Notes under the pieces: generated by a model
Seen by the model: the letters and a program-made list of their open reading frames with translations, nothing else
The model's database searches: none
What the model was told of the DNA's origin: nothing
Shown here: positions 27,877-36,572 of the stretch, piece after piece
Numbering within the stretch: position 1 is the first letter of the stretch
How the letters are laid out: every line of letters starts with the position of its first letter
Assembly (NCBI GenBank): GCA_002449585.1
Contig: DJXD01000073.1
Coordinates: 1-64,000, forward strand
Reading direction: 5' to 3'
DNA from: Ruminococcus sp. UBA7013
GTDB lineage: Bacteria; Bacillota; Clostridia; Oscillospirales; Ruminococcaceae
Length of the DNA: 64,000 bases
Translations under genes and position numbers: made by a program

Positions 27877-28581
27877 TTATTTATATTCCACGCTGGGATT
27901 TGGATATACCCGATAGATTGGATTCAATGCATGTGATGCATTTGTACCGCTGGAAGGAATATTAGAATCATTTCCAATCCAGATTTCAAACTCGTAATTA
28001 TTGACATCACTTTTACTTTTGTGATCTGTCCGGAGGACAATAAACCAGCGGTTCAATGCATTTCCGTCTGTACTTCTGCACTGAATGGGAATTGCAAAAG
28101 TATTATCCTTTCCAGAGCCGTTAGGAACTTCTTCCAGTTTGTTCAATGCTTTGGTGAAAGCTTCGATTTGATTATTTCCTTCCCATGAATAAGCAATATG
28201 CCCATCTCCGGCATACTTTGCAGGCGCACCATTTCTTTTTGCTACAATCGTAAAATCACAAGTTTCCTGTCCGGTTTCTGTCCAAATAATTCTCCGGTAG
28301 CCATCTGTAGTATTATATCTATGAAATGACTGATTGGCGGTTTCCATCTTTCCCCCATATCCTTCATAGACAGAATCATCTACATACAGAATTGTCATAA
28401 TATCATCACCGATTCTTTTTCCATTGACGGCATCCGTCCGCCTTCTTGCCTTATTGACATAACCGATCAGCGACGGAACAAGAATGCCTGCAATGACACC
28501 AATGATTAACATGACAACCACCATTTCTACTAATGTAAAGCCGTGGACTTTGCGGCTGGCTGGCATTCGTTTGCTTTTCAT
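27877..28581 (-). CDS. type IV pilin-like (pseudopilin) protein
   Basis: 234 aa. Class III prepilin leader: a short basic peptide ending KVHG, cleavage before FTLVEMVVVMLIIGVIAGILVPSLIG, with the conserved Glu at mature position 5. The C-terminal ~190 residues are a soluble globular part without an obvious family. A prepilin peptidase and assembly genes are needed for export, but none are nearby. In Ruminococcus, pilin-type proteins have been linked to cellulose adhesion, which fits the cellulase 6 kb away (inference). It has its own strong promoter. Confidence 0.85.
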   Translation of the reverse strand: MKSKRMPASRKVHGFTLVEMVVVMLIIGVIAGILVPSLIGYVNKARRRTDAVNGKRIGDDIMTILYVDDSVYEGYGGKMETANQSFHRYNTTDGYRRIIWTETGQETCDFTIVAKRNGAPAKYAGDGHIAYSWEGNNQIEAFTKALNKLEEVPNGSGKDNTFAIPIQCRSTDGNALNRWFIVLRTDHKSKSDVNNYEFEIWIGNDSNIPSSGTNASHALNPIYRVYPNPSVEYK

Positions 28582-28619
28582 AAATTACACCCTTCTTTCT
28601 GTCAATCGGATTTGCTTTT

Positions 28620-28648
28620 ATTATACATCATTTTCACAGAAAAGTCAA
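28620..28648 (-). promoter_or_regulatory. promoter of the pilin-like gene
   Basis: On the minus strand TTGACT (28648-28643), a 17-bp spacer and TATAAT (28625-28620), 39 bp before the start codon. Confidence 0.8.
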
Positions 28649-28728
28649 TAGCTAGCCTGCAAATTATGTGAAAATTGACAAAGTGCATAATCTTGAACCC
28701 GTTTTTTTGGAAAATCTGAAAAAAACAC

Positions 28729-28757
28729 TTGACAAACTTTCAGATTCATGCTATAAT
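28729..28757 (+). promoter_or_regulatory. consensus promoter of infC-rpmI-rplT
   Basis: TTGACA (28729-28734), a 17-bp spacer and TATAAT (28752-28757), a perfect sigma-A match. Transcription should start near 28764, leaving a leader of ~175 nt. Confidence 0.88.
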
Positions 28758-28763
28758 ATTACC

Positions 28764-28909
28764 TGAAAACAAAGCAGACGCAGTTCCAGTGTCTCACCGT
28801 CAGATTTTTTTGTCAAAACGGTTTATCACATCTCGGTTCAGAGGGTTTCCTCTGTATTCTTTCCGGTATCGCTGTGAGTGCTGCTCTGTGTTTGCACTCA
28901 CTTTTTGTT
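28764..28909 (+). promoter_or_regulatory. leader of infC operon with attenuator, likely L20-responsive
   Basis: The leader ends in a perfect 8-bp hairpin GTGAGTGC (28874-28881)/GCACTCAC (28894-28901) followed by TTTTTGTTTT, an intrinsic terminator 29 bp before the infC start. In Firmicutes such as Bacillus, ribosomal protein L20 represses this operon by promoting termination in the leader. Position and gene order match that mechanism. I could not align the full L20-leader consensus by eye. The region 28582-28938 holds no gene, only the two divergent promoters and this leader. Confidence 0.72.
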
Positions 28910-28938
28910 TTAAATTTTCATGCTTGGGGGTGTCCGCA

Positions 28939-29463
28939 ATAAGTAAGGACAATAAGGACATGCAGATTAATGAAATGATCCGGGACAGAGAGATCTTGGT
29001 CATTGATGCTGACGGCTCAAAATTGGGCGTTATGTCTGCCAGAGATGCACAGCTTCTGGCAAATGAGAGAAATTTGGATCTGGTCAAAATCGCTCCACAG
29101 GCGACTCCGCCGGTATGCCGTATTCTGGATTATGGCAAGTTTTGCTTTGAACAGCAGAAACGTGAAAAAGAAGCTAAGAAAAACCAGAAAGTCATGTCAG
29201 TCAAGGAAATCCGCATGTTTTCCACGATTGATACACATGATTTTGAAACCAAAGTCAATCAGGCCATTAAATTCCTGTCATCCGGCGATAAACTGAAAGT
29301 TTCCGTTCGTTTTAAAAAACGTGCAATCGCTCATCCGGAATTCGGTGAGGGGCTGCTGGAGCGTTTCAAAGAAGCATGCAGTGAGTATGGAACTGTCGAA
29401 AAGCCCGCAAAGGTAGAAGGCCGCAGTATTGTCATGTTCATCGCCCCTAAGTCATCCAAGTAA
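28939..29463 (+). CDS. infC: InfC, translation initiation factor IF-3
   Basis: 174 aa if it starts at ATA 28939. IF-3 motifs: [59 protein letters not shown]. Start choice: GGGGGTG (28926-28932) is 6 nt before ATA, and the product would begin with [11 protein letters not shown], like Bacillus IF-3, whose gene starts with AUU. Alternatives are GTG 28930, which destroys the ribosome site, and ATG 28960. A rare start would allow autoregulation by IF-3 proofreading. Confidence 0.93.
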   Translation: MSKDNKDMQINEMIRDREILVIDADGSKLGVMSARDAQLLANERNLDLVKIAPQATPPVCRILDYGKFCFEQQKREKEAKKNQKVMSVKEIRMFSTIDTHDFETKVNQAIKFLSSGDKLKVSVRFKKRAIAHPEFGEGLLERFKEACSEYGTVEKPAKVEGRSIVMFIAPKSSK

Positions 29464-29477
29464 GGAGGAACTATTCC

Positions 29478-29684
29478 ATGGCTAAAAAAGTCAAAGTAAA
29501 AACACATTCCGGCGCAAAAAAGCGTTTTAAGCTGACCGCTAATGGCAAAGTAAAATATCAGCATACAAACAAGCGTCACAGACTGACCCAGAAGGAAACT
29601 AAGCGCAAGAGAATCGCCAGAAATGCAGGCATCTCTGATGCTTCCAACACACCGACCATCAAAAAGCTTGTGCCTTATCTCTGA
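29478..29684 (+). CDS. rpmI: RpmI, ribosomal protein bL35
   Basis: 68 aa, very basic. Signature [21 protein letters not shown] and [15 protein letters not shown]. Part of the 50S subunit. Preceded by AAGGAGG; second gene of the infC operon. Confidence 0.97.
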   Translation: MAKKVKVKTHSGAKKRFKLTANGKVKYQHTNKRHRLTQKETKRKRIARNAGISDASNTPTIKKLVPYL

Positions 29685-29740
29685 TTTGTTCAGGAACAGG
29701 GAAAATCAAGTAATATCGAAATTATTGGAGGTATTTTATT

Positions 29741-30094
29741 ATGGCACGTATCAAAGGTGCGTTAGCAACACGCAAGAGAAGAAATAAAACCCTGAAGCTT
29801 GCAAAAGGCTATTTTGGCGCAAAGAGCAAGCATTTTAAAATGGCAAAACAGGCCGTTATGAAGTCCGGCCAATATGCTTATATCGGCAGAAAACAGAAGA
29901 AAAGAACTTTCCGTCAGCTGTGGATCACCAGAATTTCCGCTGCTGCTAAGCTGAATGGCATGAATTATTCCACATTCATGAACGGCTGCAAAAAAGCTGG
30001 CGTAACCCTGAACAGAAAAATGCTCTCTGAAATTGCAATTCATGATGCTGAGGGCTTTGCAGCAATTGCAGCAAAGGCAAAGGCTGCTCTTTGA
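29741..30094 (+). CDS. rplT: RplT, ribosomal protein bL20
   Basis: 117 aa, standard length. Signature [23 protein letters not shown] (shown in part) and [20 protein letters not shown]. Early 50S assembly protein and probable autorepressor through the leader upstream of infC. GGAGG lies before ATG. Confidence 0.97.
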   Translation: MARIKGALATRKRRNKTLKLAKGYFGAKSKHFKMAKQAVMKSGQYAYIGRKQKKRTFRQLWITRISAAAKLNGMNYSTFMNGCKKAGVTLNRKMLSEIAIHDAEGFAAIAAKAKAAL

Positions 30095-30113
30095 TGAGGT
30101 AGAAATCCATCAG

Positions 30114-30141
30114 AACACGCTCCAGAAAAGGGCGTGTTTTG
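30114..30141 (+). terminator. terminator of the infC-rpmI-rplT operon
   Basis: AACACGC (30114-30120) pairs with GCGTGTT (30132-30138), followed by TTGTTT. It lies 20 bp after the rplT stop. Confidence 0.8.
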
Positions 30142-30175
30142 TTTATATTTTCCATATCCTGGCGAAAGGAATCAT

Positions 30176-30964
30176 ATGCAAAAAGAAATCCGTATCACAT
30201 CAAAAGACAATCCGGTTTTAAAACAATATCGTCAGCTGAGAGATCAGAAAAAGCGGCGGTATGCAGAACAGAAATTTGTAACAGAAGGATTTCGGATTAT
30301 AGGGGATGCGTTACAGTATCCAGGACAGGTGACACAGATTTTTGTGACAGAAAGCGCAGTGACAAAATATCAGACAATTCTGTTTCCTGAACTGCATGGC
30401 ACAGAACAGATTTTCTATTTGCCGGACAGTCTTGGCCTGACATTGACAGATACAGAGCACACACAGGGGATTTTTGCTGTCTGTACCATGCATCGCCAGC
30501 CTGTCAAGATACAGCCAGAAGGCAGATATTTAGTTTTATATCAACTGCAAGATCCCGGAAACATGGGCATGATTCTGCGAACTTGTGATGCATTGGGAAT
30601 AGATGCAGTATTGACAAGTCAATGCTGTGATCTGTACAGTCAGAAAGTCATTCGGGCAACAATGGGATCTGTATTTCGAGTATTATGCGCAGATTTTCCA
30701 GATGGAAGAATGCTTTTGGATCTGCTGCATCAAAGACAGATCTGTTGTTATGCAGCAGTATTATCTGAAAAATCTGTTTCACTGACAGAGTGTTCTTTGG
30801 GAAAAGGTTCTGCTGTCTGGATTGGCAATGAAGGGAATGGCCTGCCGGAAGAAATCGCTTTTTCCTGTGATCATGCTGTAAAAATTCCTATGCAAGGCGG
30901 AGCAGAATCTCTCAATGCTGCTATGGCGGCTGGCTTATTTCTTTGGGAAATGATGAAAGCATAA
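30176..30964 (+). CDS. TrmH/SpoU-family RNA 2'-O-methyltransferase
   Basis: 262 aa from ATG at 30176 (AAAGGA 6 nt upstream). An N-terminal substrate-binding domain (SKDNPVLKQYRQL, RRYAEQKFVTEGFR) precedes a SPOUT catalytic domain with motifs LQDPGNMGMILRTCDALG, VWIGNEGNGLP and IPMQGGAESLNAAMAAGL. Probably methylates 23S rRNA ribose like RlmB/TsnR relatives; the exact nucleotide cannot be assigned. Confidence 0.92.
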   Translation: MQKEIRITSKDNPVLKQYRQLRDQKKRRYAEQKFVTEGFRIIGDALQYPGQVTQIFVTESAVTKYQTILFPELHGTEQIFYLPDSLGLTLTDTEHTQGIFAVCTMHRQPVKIQPEGRYLVLYQLQDPGNMGMILRTCDALGIDAVLTSQCCDLYSQKVIRATMGSVFRVLCADFPDGRMLLDLLHQRQICCYAAVLSEKSVSLTECSLGKGSAVWIGNEGNGLPEEIAFSCDHAVKIPMQGGAESLNAAMAAGLFLWEMMKA

Positions 30965-30987
30965 AAACTGAAAAAGGAACTGATGAT

Positions 30988-32133
30988 ATGAAACAGACTG
31001 CTTTATGGATCTGGTTTGTCATGATAATGGGAATTGCCAATCATATAGCACCGAAGCTGGTAAAAAATTACCCAGACATTCAGGAGTTATGTGCTTTGCT
31101 GAAAGATCCGAAATCTAATCTTGTTCGTGATGAAGCACAGAAACGTGTCAAAAATATTACAATAGAACAGGCAGAAAACATTGTTCAGCTGTGTGAGAAA
31201 AAAGGAATTCATATTATGACATGGGAAGATGATAATTATCCTGAAATTCTGCGGCATATCATTCCTTCTCCGCTGGTTTTATTCTGTAAAGGAAATCCCG
31301 ATCTGCTAAAACAGAATAAAAAAGTTTCTGTTGTCGGAACACGTAATCCATCTAATTACAGCATGAGAATTGCAAACAAGCTTTGCAATGAACTTGCAGA
31401 AAAAGATATATTGCTTGTGAGTGGGAGTGCTGTTGGATTAGATGCAATAGCACATCAAGCGGCTGTTTTTCATCATCAGCCTACAATTGCTGTACTTGGA
31501 TGCGGTGCAGATTATCCTTATCCGAAACAGAATCTTGCCTTAAAAACGCAAATTATTCAAAGCGGCGGTTTGCTTGTGACAGAATATTTTCCAGGAACAC
31601 CGCCCTATGCATCTAATTTTCCTGTCAGAAACAGGATTCTTTCTGGCATTAGTGAAACTCTGCTGATTATGGAAGCCGGCAAAGAAAGCGGCTGTATGAT
31701 TACGGCAAATCTTGCCTGCGAACAAGGCAAAAATGTATTCTGCATTCCTCCGGCAGATATTTTTGATCCCCGTTATGCCGGGCAAATTGCTCTGCTTCGG
31801 GATGGCGCATTTCCTGTTTTCAGTTCACAGGATATTCTGGATTCTCTCAAATTACCGGATTCTTGTGATGATTTTGATCCGGATGATGAAATTCCGGATC
31901 TGGAAGAAAAATTTGTTGCCTTGCTTTCTCTTCCTAAGGAAGCAACACCAGAACAAATTAAAATTCTTCAGCTTTTACAGGAGGGTGACAAGACAGTTAA
32001 TATGTTATGTGCGCTTACACAGATGCGTTTTGAATCTTTGACAAATATCATAGTTGACATGGAAATAAATGGCTGGATTGTTAATATGGGAGGAGATACT
32101 TATACAATTACGGAAGCATTCCGGAAAAAATAA
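30988..32133 (+). CDS. dprA: DprA, DNA-processing protein A
   Basis: 381 aa from ATG at 30988 (AAAGGA upstream). A SAM-like N-terminal region, then the Rossmann-like core with VGTRNPSNYSM, VSGSAVGLDAIAHQAA, VLGCGADYPYPKQN, FPVRNRILSGISE and EAGKESGCMITANLA, and a C-terminal winged helix (~310-381). DprA loads RecA on incoming single strands during transformation. Directly upstream of topA, a common pairing. Confidence 0.94.
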   Translation: MKQTALWIWFVMIMGIANHIAPKLVKNYPDIQELCALLKDPKSNLVRDEAQKRVKNITIEQAENIVQLCEKKGIHIMTWEDDNYPEILRHIIPSPLVLFCKGNPDLLKQNKKVSVVGTRNPSNYSMRIANKLCNELAEKDILLVSGSAVGLDAIAHQAAVFHHQPTIAVLGCGADYPYPKQNLALKTQIIQSGGLLVTEYFPGTPPYASNFPVRNRILSGISETLLIMEAGKESGCMITANLACEQGKNVFCIPPADIFDPRYAGQIALLRDGAFPVFSSQDILDSLKLPDSCDDFDPDDEIPDLEEKFVALLSLPKEATPEQIKILQLLQEGDKTVNMLCALTQMRFESLTNIIVDMEINGWIVNMGGDTYTITEAFRKK

Positions 32134-32142
32134 CCACTCAGA

Positions 32143-32177
32143 AAGGAGCGTGTGCCGTATTATACGGCAGAGCTATG
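32143..32177 (+). promoter_or_regulatory. hairpin-bridged ribosome binding site of topA
   Basis: The only good Shine-Dalgarno (AAGGAG, 32143-32148) is 26 nt from the topA ATG (32175), too far for normal use. Between them is a perfect hairpin TGCCGTA-TTA-TACGGCA (32153-32169, 17 nt). If folded, it leaves 9 nt of linear spacing, an optimal value. No T-run follows, so it is not a terminator. Confidence 0.7.
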
Positions 32178-34244
32178 TCAAATTTAGTGATTGTGGAATC
32201 ACCGGCAAAAGCGAAGACGATTCAGAAATATCTGGGAACGGGCTATGAAGTTGTGGCTTCTATGGGACATGTCCGAGATCTGCCGAAATCCAAACTTGGT
32301 GTTGATGTGGATCATCAGTTTGCACCGCAGTATCTGGACATGAAAGGAAAAGAAGATATTATTAAAGATCTGAAAAAACGAGCACAGAAAAGTGATTGTA
32401 TCTATCTGGCAACAGACCCTGACCGGGAAGGAGAAGCCATTTCTTGGCATCTTGCACAGATGCTGAATCTGGACTTGAATGCAGATAATCGTGTAGCATT
32501 TAATGAGATCACGAAAACAGGCGTTCAAAATGGTATGGCAAATCCGCATAAGATTGATCTTGATCTTGTCAACGCACAGCAAGCAAGAAGAATTCTCGAC
32601 AGACTTGTTGGATATAAATTAAGCCCTTTTTTATGGAAAAAAGTCAAGAGGGGCTTATCAGCAGGCCGTGTACAGTCTGTAGCGGTGCGCCTGATTGTTG
32701 ACAGAGAAGAAGAAATTAAGGCATTTGTGCCAAAAGAATATTGGAGTATTGATGCAACATTCAATGCAGATGACAAGCCATTTTCTGCAAAACTTGCTTC
32801 TAAAAATGGCAAAAAAATTGAAATCTCTGATAAAACACAGGCAGATAGTATTCTGGCAGATCTGAAACAAGAAGCTTTTCTTGTCAAATCTATTAAAAAG
32901 CGTGTCACGAAAAAACAGCCGTCTCCTCCATTTATCACCTCCACGCTCCAGCAGGAAGCCTCCCGGCGGCTGGGCTTTCAATCAAAACGAACCATGAAGG
33001 CCGCTCAGGAACTCTATGAGGGGATTGATGTCAATGGAATGGGAGCTGTTGGCCTGATTACTTATATGCGAACGGATAGTTTAAGAATTTCCGCTGATGC
33101 TCAAACCGCTGCCGCAGAATATATCAAAAATGCCTATGGAGAGAATTATCTTCCAGATCAGCCCCGTATTTTTAAAAGCAAAAAAAATGCACAGGATGCT
33201 CATGAAGCAATCCGGCCTACTATGCCCGATCTTGTTCCCGATACGATTCAAGACAGCCTGACAAGCGATCAGTATAAATTATATAAACTGATCTGGGAAC
33301 GATTCATTGCTAGTCAAATGGCAAATGCATTATTAGATACTATCTCTGTTGATATTCAGGCAGGTTGTTATCTGTTCAAAGCTTCCGGCTATTCTGTCAA
33401 ATTTGACGGATTTACTATTCTTTATGAAGAACAGAATGAAGATGAAGAACATCAGAAAATGCTTCCGCCATTGGAACAGGAACAACAACTCACTGTGATC
33501 AGTCTGGAAGGCAATCAGCATTTCACACAGCCGCCAGCCAGATTTTCAGAGGCAACCCTGATTAAAGCACTCGAAGAAAACGGAATTGGCAGACCTAGTA
33601 CTTATGCACCGACAATCACAACGATTCTGAACAGAATGTATGTAGAACGGGAAGGCCGTCAACTCCGGCCAACTGCATTGGGCATTGTCACAACACAGGT
33701 CATGAAAGAACATTTTCAGCATATTGTTGATCCGGATTTTACTGCAAAAATGGAATCTGAACTTGATCATGTTGAGCAGGGGACAGCCGATTGGGTGAAA
33801 ATGCTGGATGTTTTCTATCAGGATTTTTCCAAAACACTCACCGCCGCAGAGGAAGCAATGGAAGGCAAACATATGAAAATTCCAGATGAAAAAACAGATA
33901 TTATCTGCGAACAATGCGGTAAACCAATGGTCATTAAAATTGGAAGATTCGGAAAATTCCTTGCCTGCACTGGTTATCCGGAATGCACCAATACCCGGAA
34001 GATCGTCCAGGAAACAAGCGGTATCTGTCCCCGATGCAGAAATAAAATTGTTCTTAAAAAATCCAAAAAAGGCCGGAGCTTTTACGGCTGCGCAGGCTAT
34101 CCAGACTGTAATTTCATGACATGGAATATCCCCACAGAAGAACATTGTCCGCAATGTGAAAGTACTCTCTTTCAAAAAGGCGGCAAAGCTGGAAAACTTG
34201 TTTGTGAAAAAGAAGGCTGCGGCTATGAAAGGAATCTGAAATAA
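32175..34244 (+). CDS. topA: TopA, DNA topoisomerase I
   Basis: 689 aa. Type IA enzyme relaxing negative supercoils. Toprim domain (LVIVESPAKAKTIQKYLG, DPDREGEAISWHLA), active-site Tyr in GLITYMRTDSLRIS, and three C-terminal zinc ribbons (residues ~575-685: CEQCGKP, CPRCRNK, CPQCEST with later Cys pairs). Start fixed by the conserved N-terminus. Translation appears to rely on the hairpin-bridged site upstream. Stop overlaps trmFO by 1 nt. Confidence 0.96.
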   Translation: MSNLVIVESPAKAKTIQKYLGTGYEVVASMGHVRDLPKSKLGVDVDHQFAPQYLDMKGKEDIIKDLKKRAQKSDCIYLATDPDREGEAISWHLAQMLNLDLNADNRVAFNEITKTGVQNGMANPHKIDLDLVNAQQARRILDRLVGYKLSPFLWKKVKRGLSAGRVQSVAVRLIVDREEEIKAFVPKEYWSIDATFNADDKPFSAKLASKNGKKIEISDKTQADSILADLKQEAFLVKSIKKRVTKKQPSPPFITSTLQQEASRRLGFQSKRTMKAAQELYEGIDVNGMGAVGLITYMRTDSLRISADAQTAAAEYIKNAYGENYLPDQPRIFKSKKNAQDAHEAIRPTMPDLVPDTIQDSLTSDQYKLYKLIWERFIASQMANALLDTISVDIQAGCYLFKASGYSVKFDGFTILYEEQNEDEEHQKMLPPLEQEQQLTVISLEGNQHFTQPPARFSEATLIKALEENGIGRPSTYAPTITTILNRMYVEREGRQLRPTALGIVTTQVMKEHFQHIVDPDFTAKMESELDHVEQGTADWVKMLDVFYQDFSKTLTAAEEAMEGKHMKIPDEKTDIICEQCGKPMVIKIGRFGKFLACTGYPECTNTRKIVQETSGICPRCRNKIVLKKSKKGRSFYGCAGYPDCNFMTWNIPTEEHCPQCESTLFQKGGKAGKLVCEKEGCGYERNLK

Positions 34245-35554
34245 TGCAGAAACATGCAATTGTCATAGGCGGCGGCCTGGCAGGATGTGAAGCAGCCTGG
34301 CAGATCAGTAAAGCCAATATTCCTGTTATGCTCTATGAAATGAAGCCGATCAGATATACACCCGCTCATCATCGGGAAACACTGGCCGAATTAGTTTGTT
34401 CTAATTCCCTGAAAGCTTCGAGATTAGGCTCTGCTGGGGGATTGCTGAAAACAGAAATGGAAATGCAGGGCAGTTTATTAATTCGATGCGCTAAGGCCTG
34501 CGCCGTCGCCGCTGGAGGTGCACTTGCCGTGGATAGAGATCAATTCTCTGCCATGGTTACACAAGAAATCATGCAAAATCCATTGATCACTGTGATTCGA
34601 AAAGAAATAACAGAAATTCCTGCACAGAATGCCGTAATTGCAACAGGCCCTTTGACATCAGAAATACTTAGTCAGAAAATAGAATCTCTATGCGGCAGTC
34701 GGCTCAGTTTTTTTGATGCCGCCGCCCCGGTAGTTTCTGGAGATAGTCTCAATATGCAGAAAATTTTTCTGCAATCACGCTATGATCGAGGAGATGCGGA
34801 TTATCTGAACTGTCCCATGAATCAAGAACAATATGAAGCATTCTGGAATGCATTAGTGAATGCAGAAAAAGCACCCCTGCATGAACATGATAAAAAAGCA
34901 TTCAAAGTATATGAGGGCTGTATGCCTGTGGAAGTATTGGCTTCCCGTGGGATGGATACCCTGCGTTTCGGCTGTCTAAAGCCTGTTGGTCTTCATGATC
35001 CTGCTACAGGAAAACGGCCATATGCAGCAGTACAGCTCCGGCGAGAGAATCAAGCCGGAACAATGTGGAATCTGGTTGGCTTTCAGACAAATTTGAAATT
35101 CGGTGAACAAAAACGAGTGTTCGGCATGATCCCAGGGCTTGAAAATGCAGAATTTTTAAGATATGGCGTGATGCATCGAAATTTCTTCCTGAACAGCCCC
35201 GAATTACTCAATCCGGATTATTCACTGAGAAATGCAGAGACATTATTTTTTGCCGGACAAATGACCGGGGTAGAGGGCTATATGGAATCTGCATCCAGCG
35301 GCATTATTGCAGGGAAAAGCCTTGCCAGAAAATTACAGGGGAAATCTGCTTATCTCCTTCCGGAATCTACGATGATGGGGGCTTTGGCGGCTTATGTCAG
35401 TCATGGAGGTGCAGCAGAATTTCAGCCCATGGGGGCAAATATGGGACTCCTTCCGGAATTGCCGGAACGCATCCGAGGCAAGCAGGAACGCTATGAAAAA
35501 ATAGCACAGCAGGCGGTTCGGAATTTAACAGAGTTTTTACAGAATCTGGAGTAA
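34244..35554 (+). CDS. trmFO: TrmFO, folate-dependent tRNA (uracil-54-C5)-methyltransferase
   Basis: 436 aa. FAD-binding AIVIGGGLAGCEAAWQIS, then MKPIRYTPAHH, ELVCSNSLKASRLGSAGGLLK, YLNCPMNQEQYE and FAGQMTGVEGYMESASSG. Uses methylene-THF and FADH2 to make ribothymidine-54 in the T loop. Follows topA, as in many Firmicutes. Confidence 0.96.
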   Translation: MQKHAIVIGGGLAGCEAAWQISKANIPVMLYEMKPIRYTPAHHRETLAELVCSNSLKASRLGSAGGLLKTEMEMQGSLLIRCAKACAVAAGGALAVDRDQFSAMVTQEIMQNPLITVIRKEITEIPAQNAVIATGPLTSEILSQKIESLCGSRLSFFDAAAPVVSGDSLNMQKIFLQSRYDRGDADYLNCPMNQEQYEAFWNALVNAEKAPLHEHDKKAFKVYEGCMPVEVLASRGMDTLRFGCLKPVGLHDPATGKRPYAAVQLRRENQAGTMWNLVGFQTNLKFGEQKRVFGMIPGLENAEFLRYGVMHRNFFLNSPELLNPDYSLRNAETLFFAGQMTGVEGYMESASSGIIAGKSLARKLQGKSAYLLPESTMMGALAAYVSHGGAAEFQPMGANMGLLPELPERIRGKQERYEKIAQQAVRNLTEFLQNLE

Positions 35555-35561
35555 TAAAATT

Positions 35562-36563
35562 ATGAAAATTATTGTTGATGCATTCGGTGGGGATAATGCC
35601 CCGCTGGAAGTTCTGAAAGGCTGTATCATGGCACGAGATGAACTGCATGTAAATATCATTCTCACTGGTGATAAAAAGAAAATCCGTCAGGTGGCAAAAA
35701 AAGAAAATCTGGATCTTTCAGGATTTGAAATTCTTCAGGCAGATGAAATTTTTGATATTCATTCCCAGCCAAATACTATTTTGAAAGAAGGAAAAAATAC
35801 ATCTCTTGCTGTGGGTTTGCAGGCACTTCATGACGGAAAAGGAGATGCTTTTGTCAGTGCCGGAAGTACAGGCGGCCTTGTGGCAGGTGCTACATTTCTG
35901 ACAAAAAGAATCAAGGGAATCAAACGGGCAGCACTTGCTCCAATGCTTCCTACAGATCATGGCCGGAAAATGCTTCTGGATGCCGGCGCAAATACAGAAT
36001 GCCGCCCTGAGATGCTGGTGCAGTTCGCAATTATGGGAAGTGCCTATATGAAATGCGTCAAAGATATTCCTAATCCGAAAGTAGGTCTGCTGAATATCGG
36101 CGCAGAGGAAACCAAAGGCAGAGAGCTGGAATTAGAAACTTATCCGCTTTTGCAGAAAACCCCTGTGAATTTCGGCGGCAATATCGAAGCAAGAGAAATT
36201 CCAGCAGGAAAATTTGATGTTATTGTCTGTGATGGATTTACAGGAAACGTTGCTCTGAAACTTTATGAAGGCATGGGCGTATTGTTTAAATCAAGATTGA
36301 AAAAATGGTTCAGCGGTGTACTTGGAAAATTATCAGCAATTCTTGTTTTGAAAGAAATTAAAACATTTCAGGAACAAATGGATTATAAATCAGAAGGCGG
36401 AGCGATTCTATTAGGAATTGCCGCTCCTGTGATCAAAGCGCATGGGAGTTCTGATGCAAAAGCATTTTTTAATGCCATCCGTCAGGCAAAAAAATGTGTT
36501 GATGGCAATATGATTTCTATGATCACACAGATGCTAGATCAGATGAAATCAGAAGCTACATAA
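35562..36563 (+). CDS. plsX: PlsX, phosphate acyltransferase
   Basis: 333 aa, standard length. Makes acyl-phosphate from acyl-ACP for phospholipid synthesis with PlsY. Motifs: VDAFGGDNAPLEVLKG, SAGSTGGLVAGA, LLDAGANTECRPEML, ICDGFTGN-like VCDGFTGNVALKLYEG. The acpP gene commonly found between plsX and rnc is missing here. Confidence 0.95.
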   Translation: MKIIVDAFGGDNAPLEVLKGCIMARDELHVNIILTGDKKKIRQVAKKENLDLSGFEILQADEIFDIHSQPNTILKEGKNTSLAVGLQALHDGKGDAFVSAGSTGGLVAGATFLTKRIKGIKRAALAPMLPTDHGRKMLLDAGANTECRPEMLVQFAIMGSAYMKCVKDIPNPKVGLLNIGAEETKGRELELETYPLLQKTPVNFGGNIEAREIPAGKFDVIVCDGFTGNVALKLYEGMGVLFKSRLKKWFSGVLGKLSAILVLKEIKTFQEQMDYKSEGGAILLGIAAPVIKAHGSSDAKAFFNAIRQAKKCVDGNMISMITQMLDQMKSEAT

Positions 36564-36572
36564 TGAAAGGAT

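Noticed and set aside
33546..34259. 237-codon minus-strand frame over the end of topA
   Set aside because: Antisense to the topA zinc ribbons; Cys content mirrors the + strand sequence, and no start signal is present.
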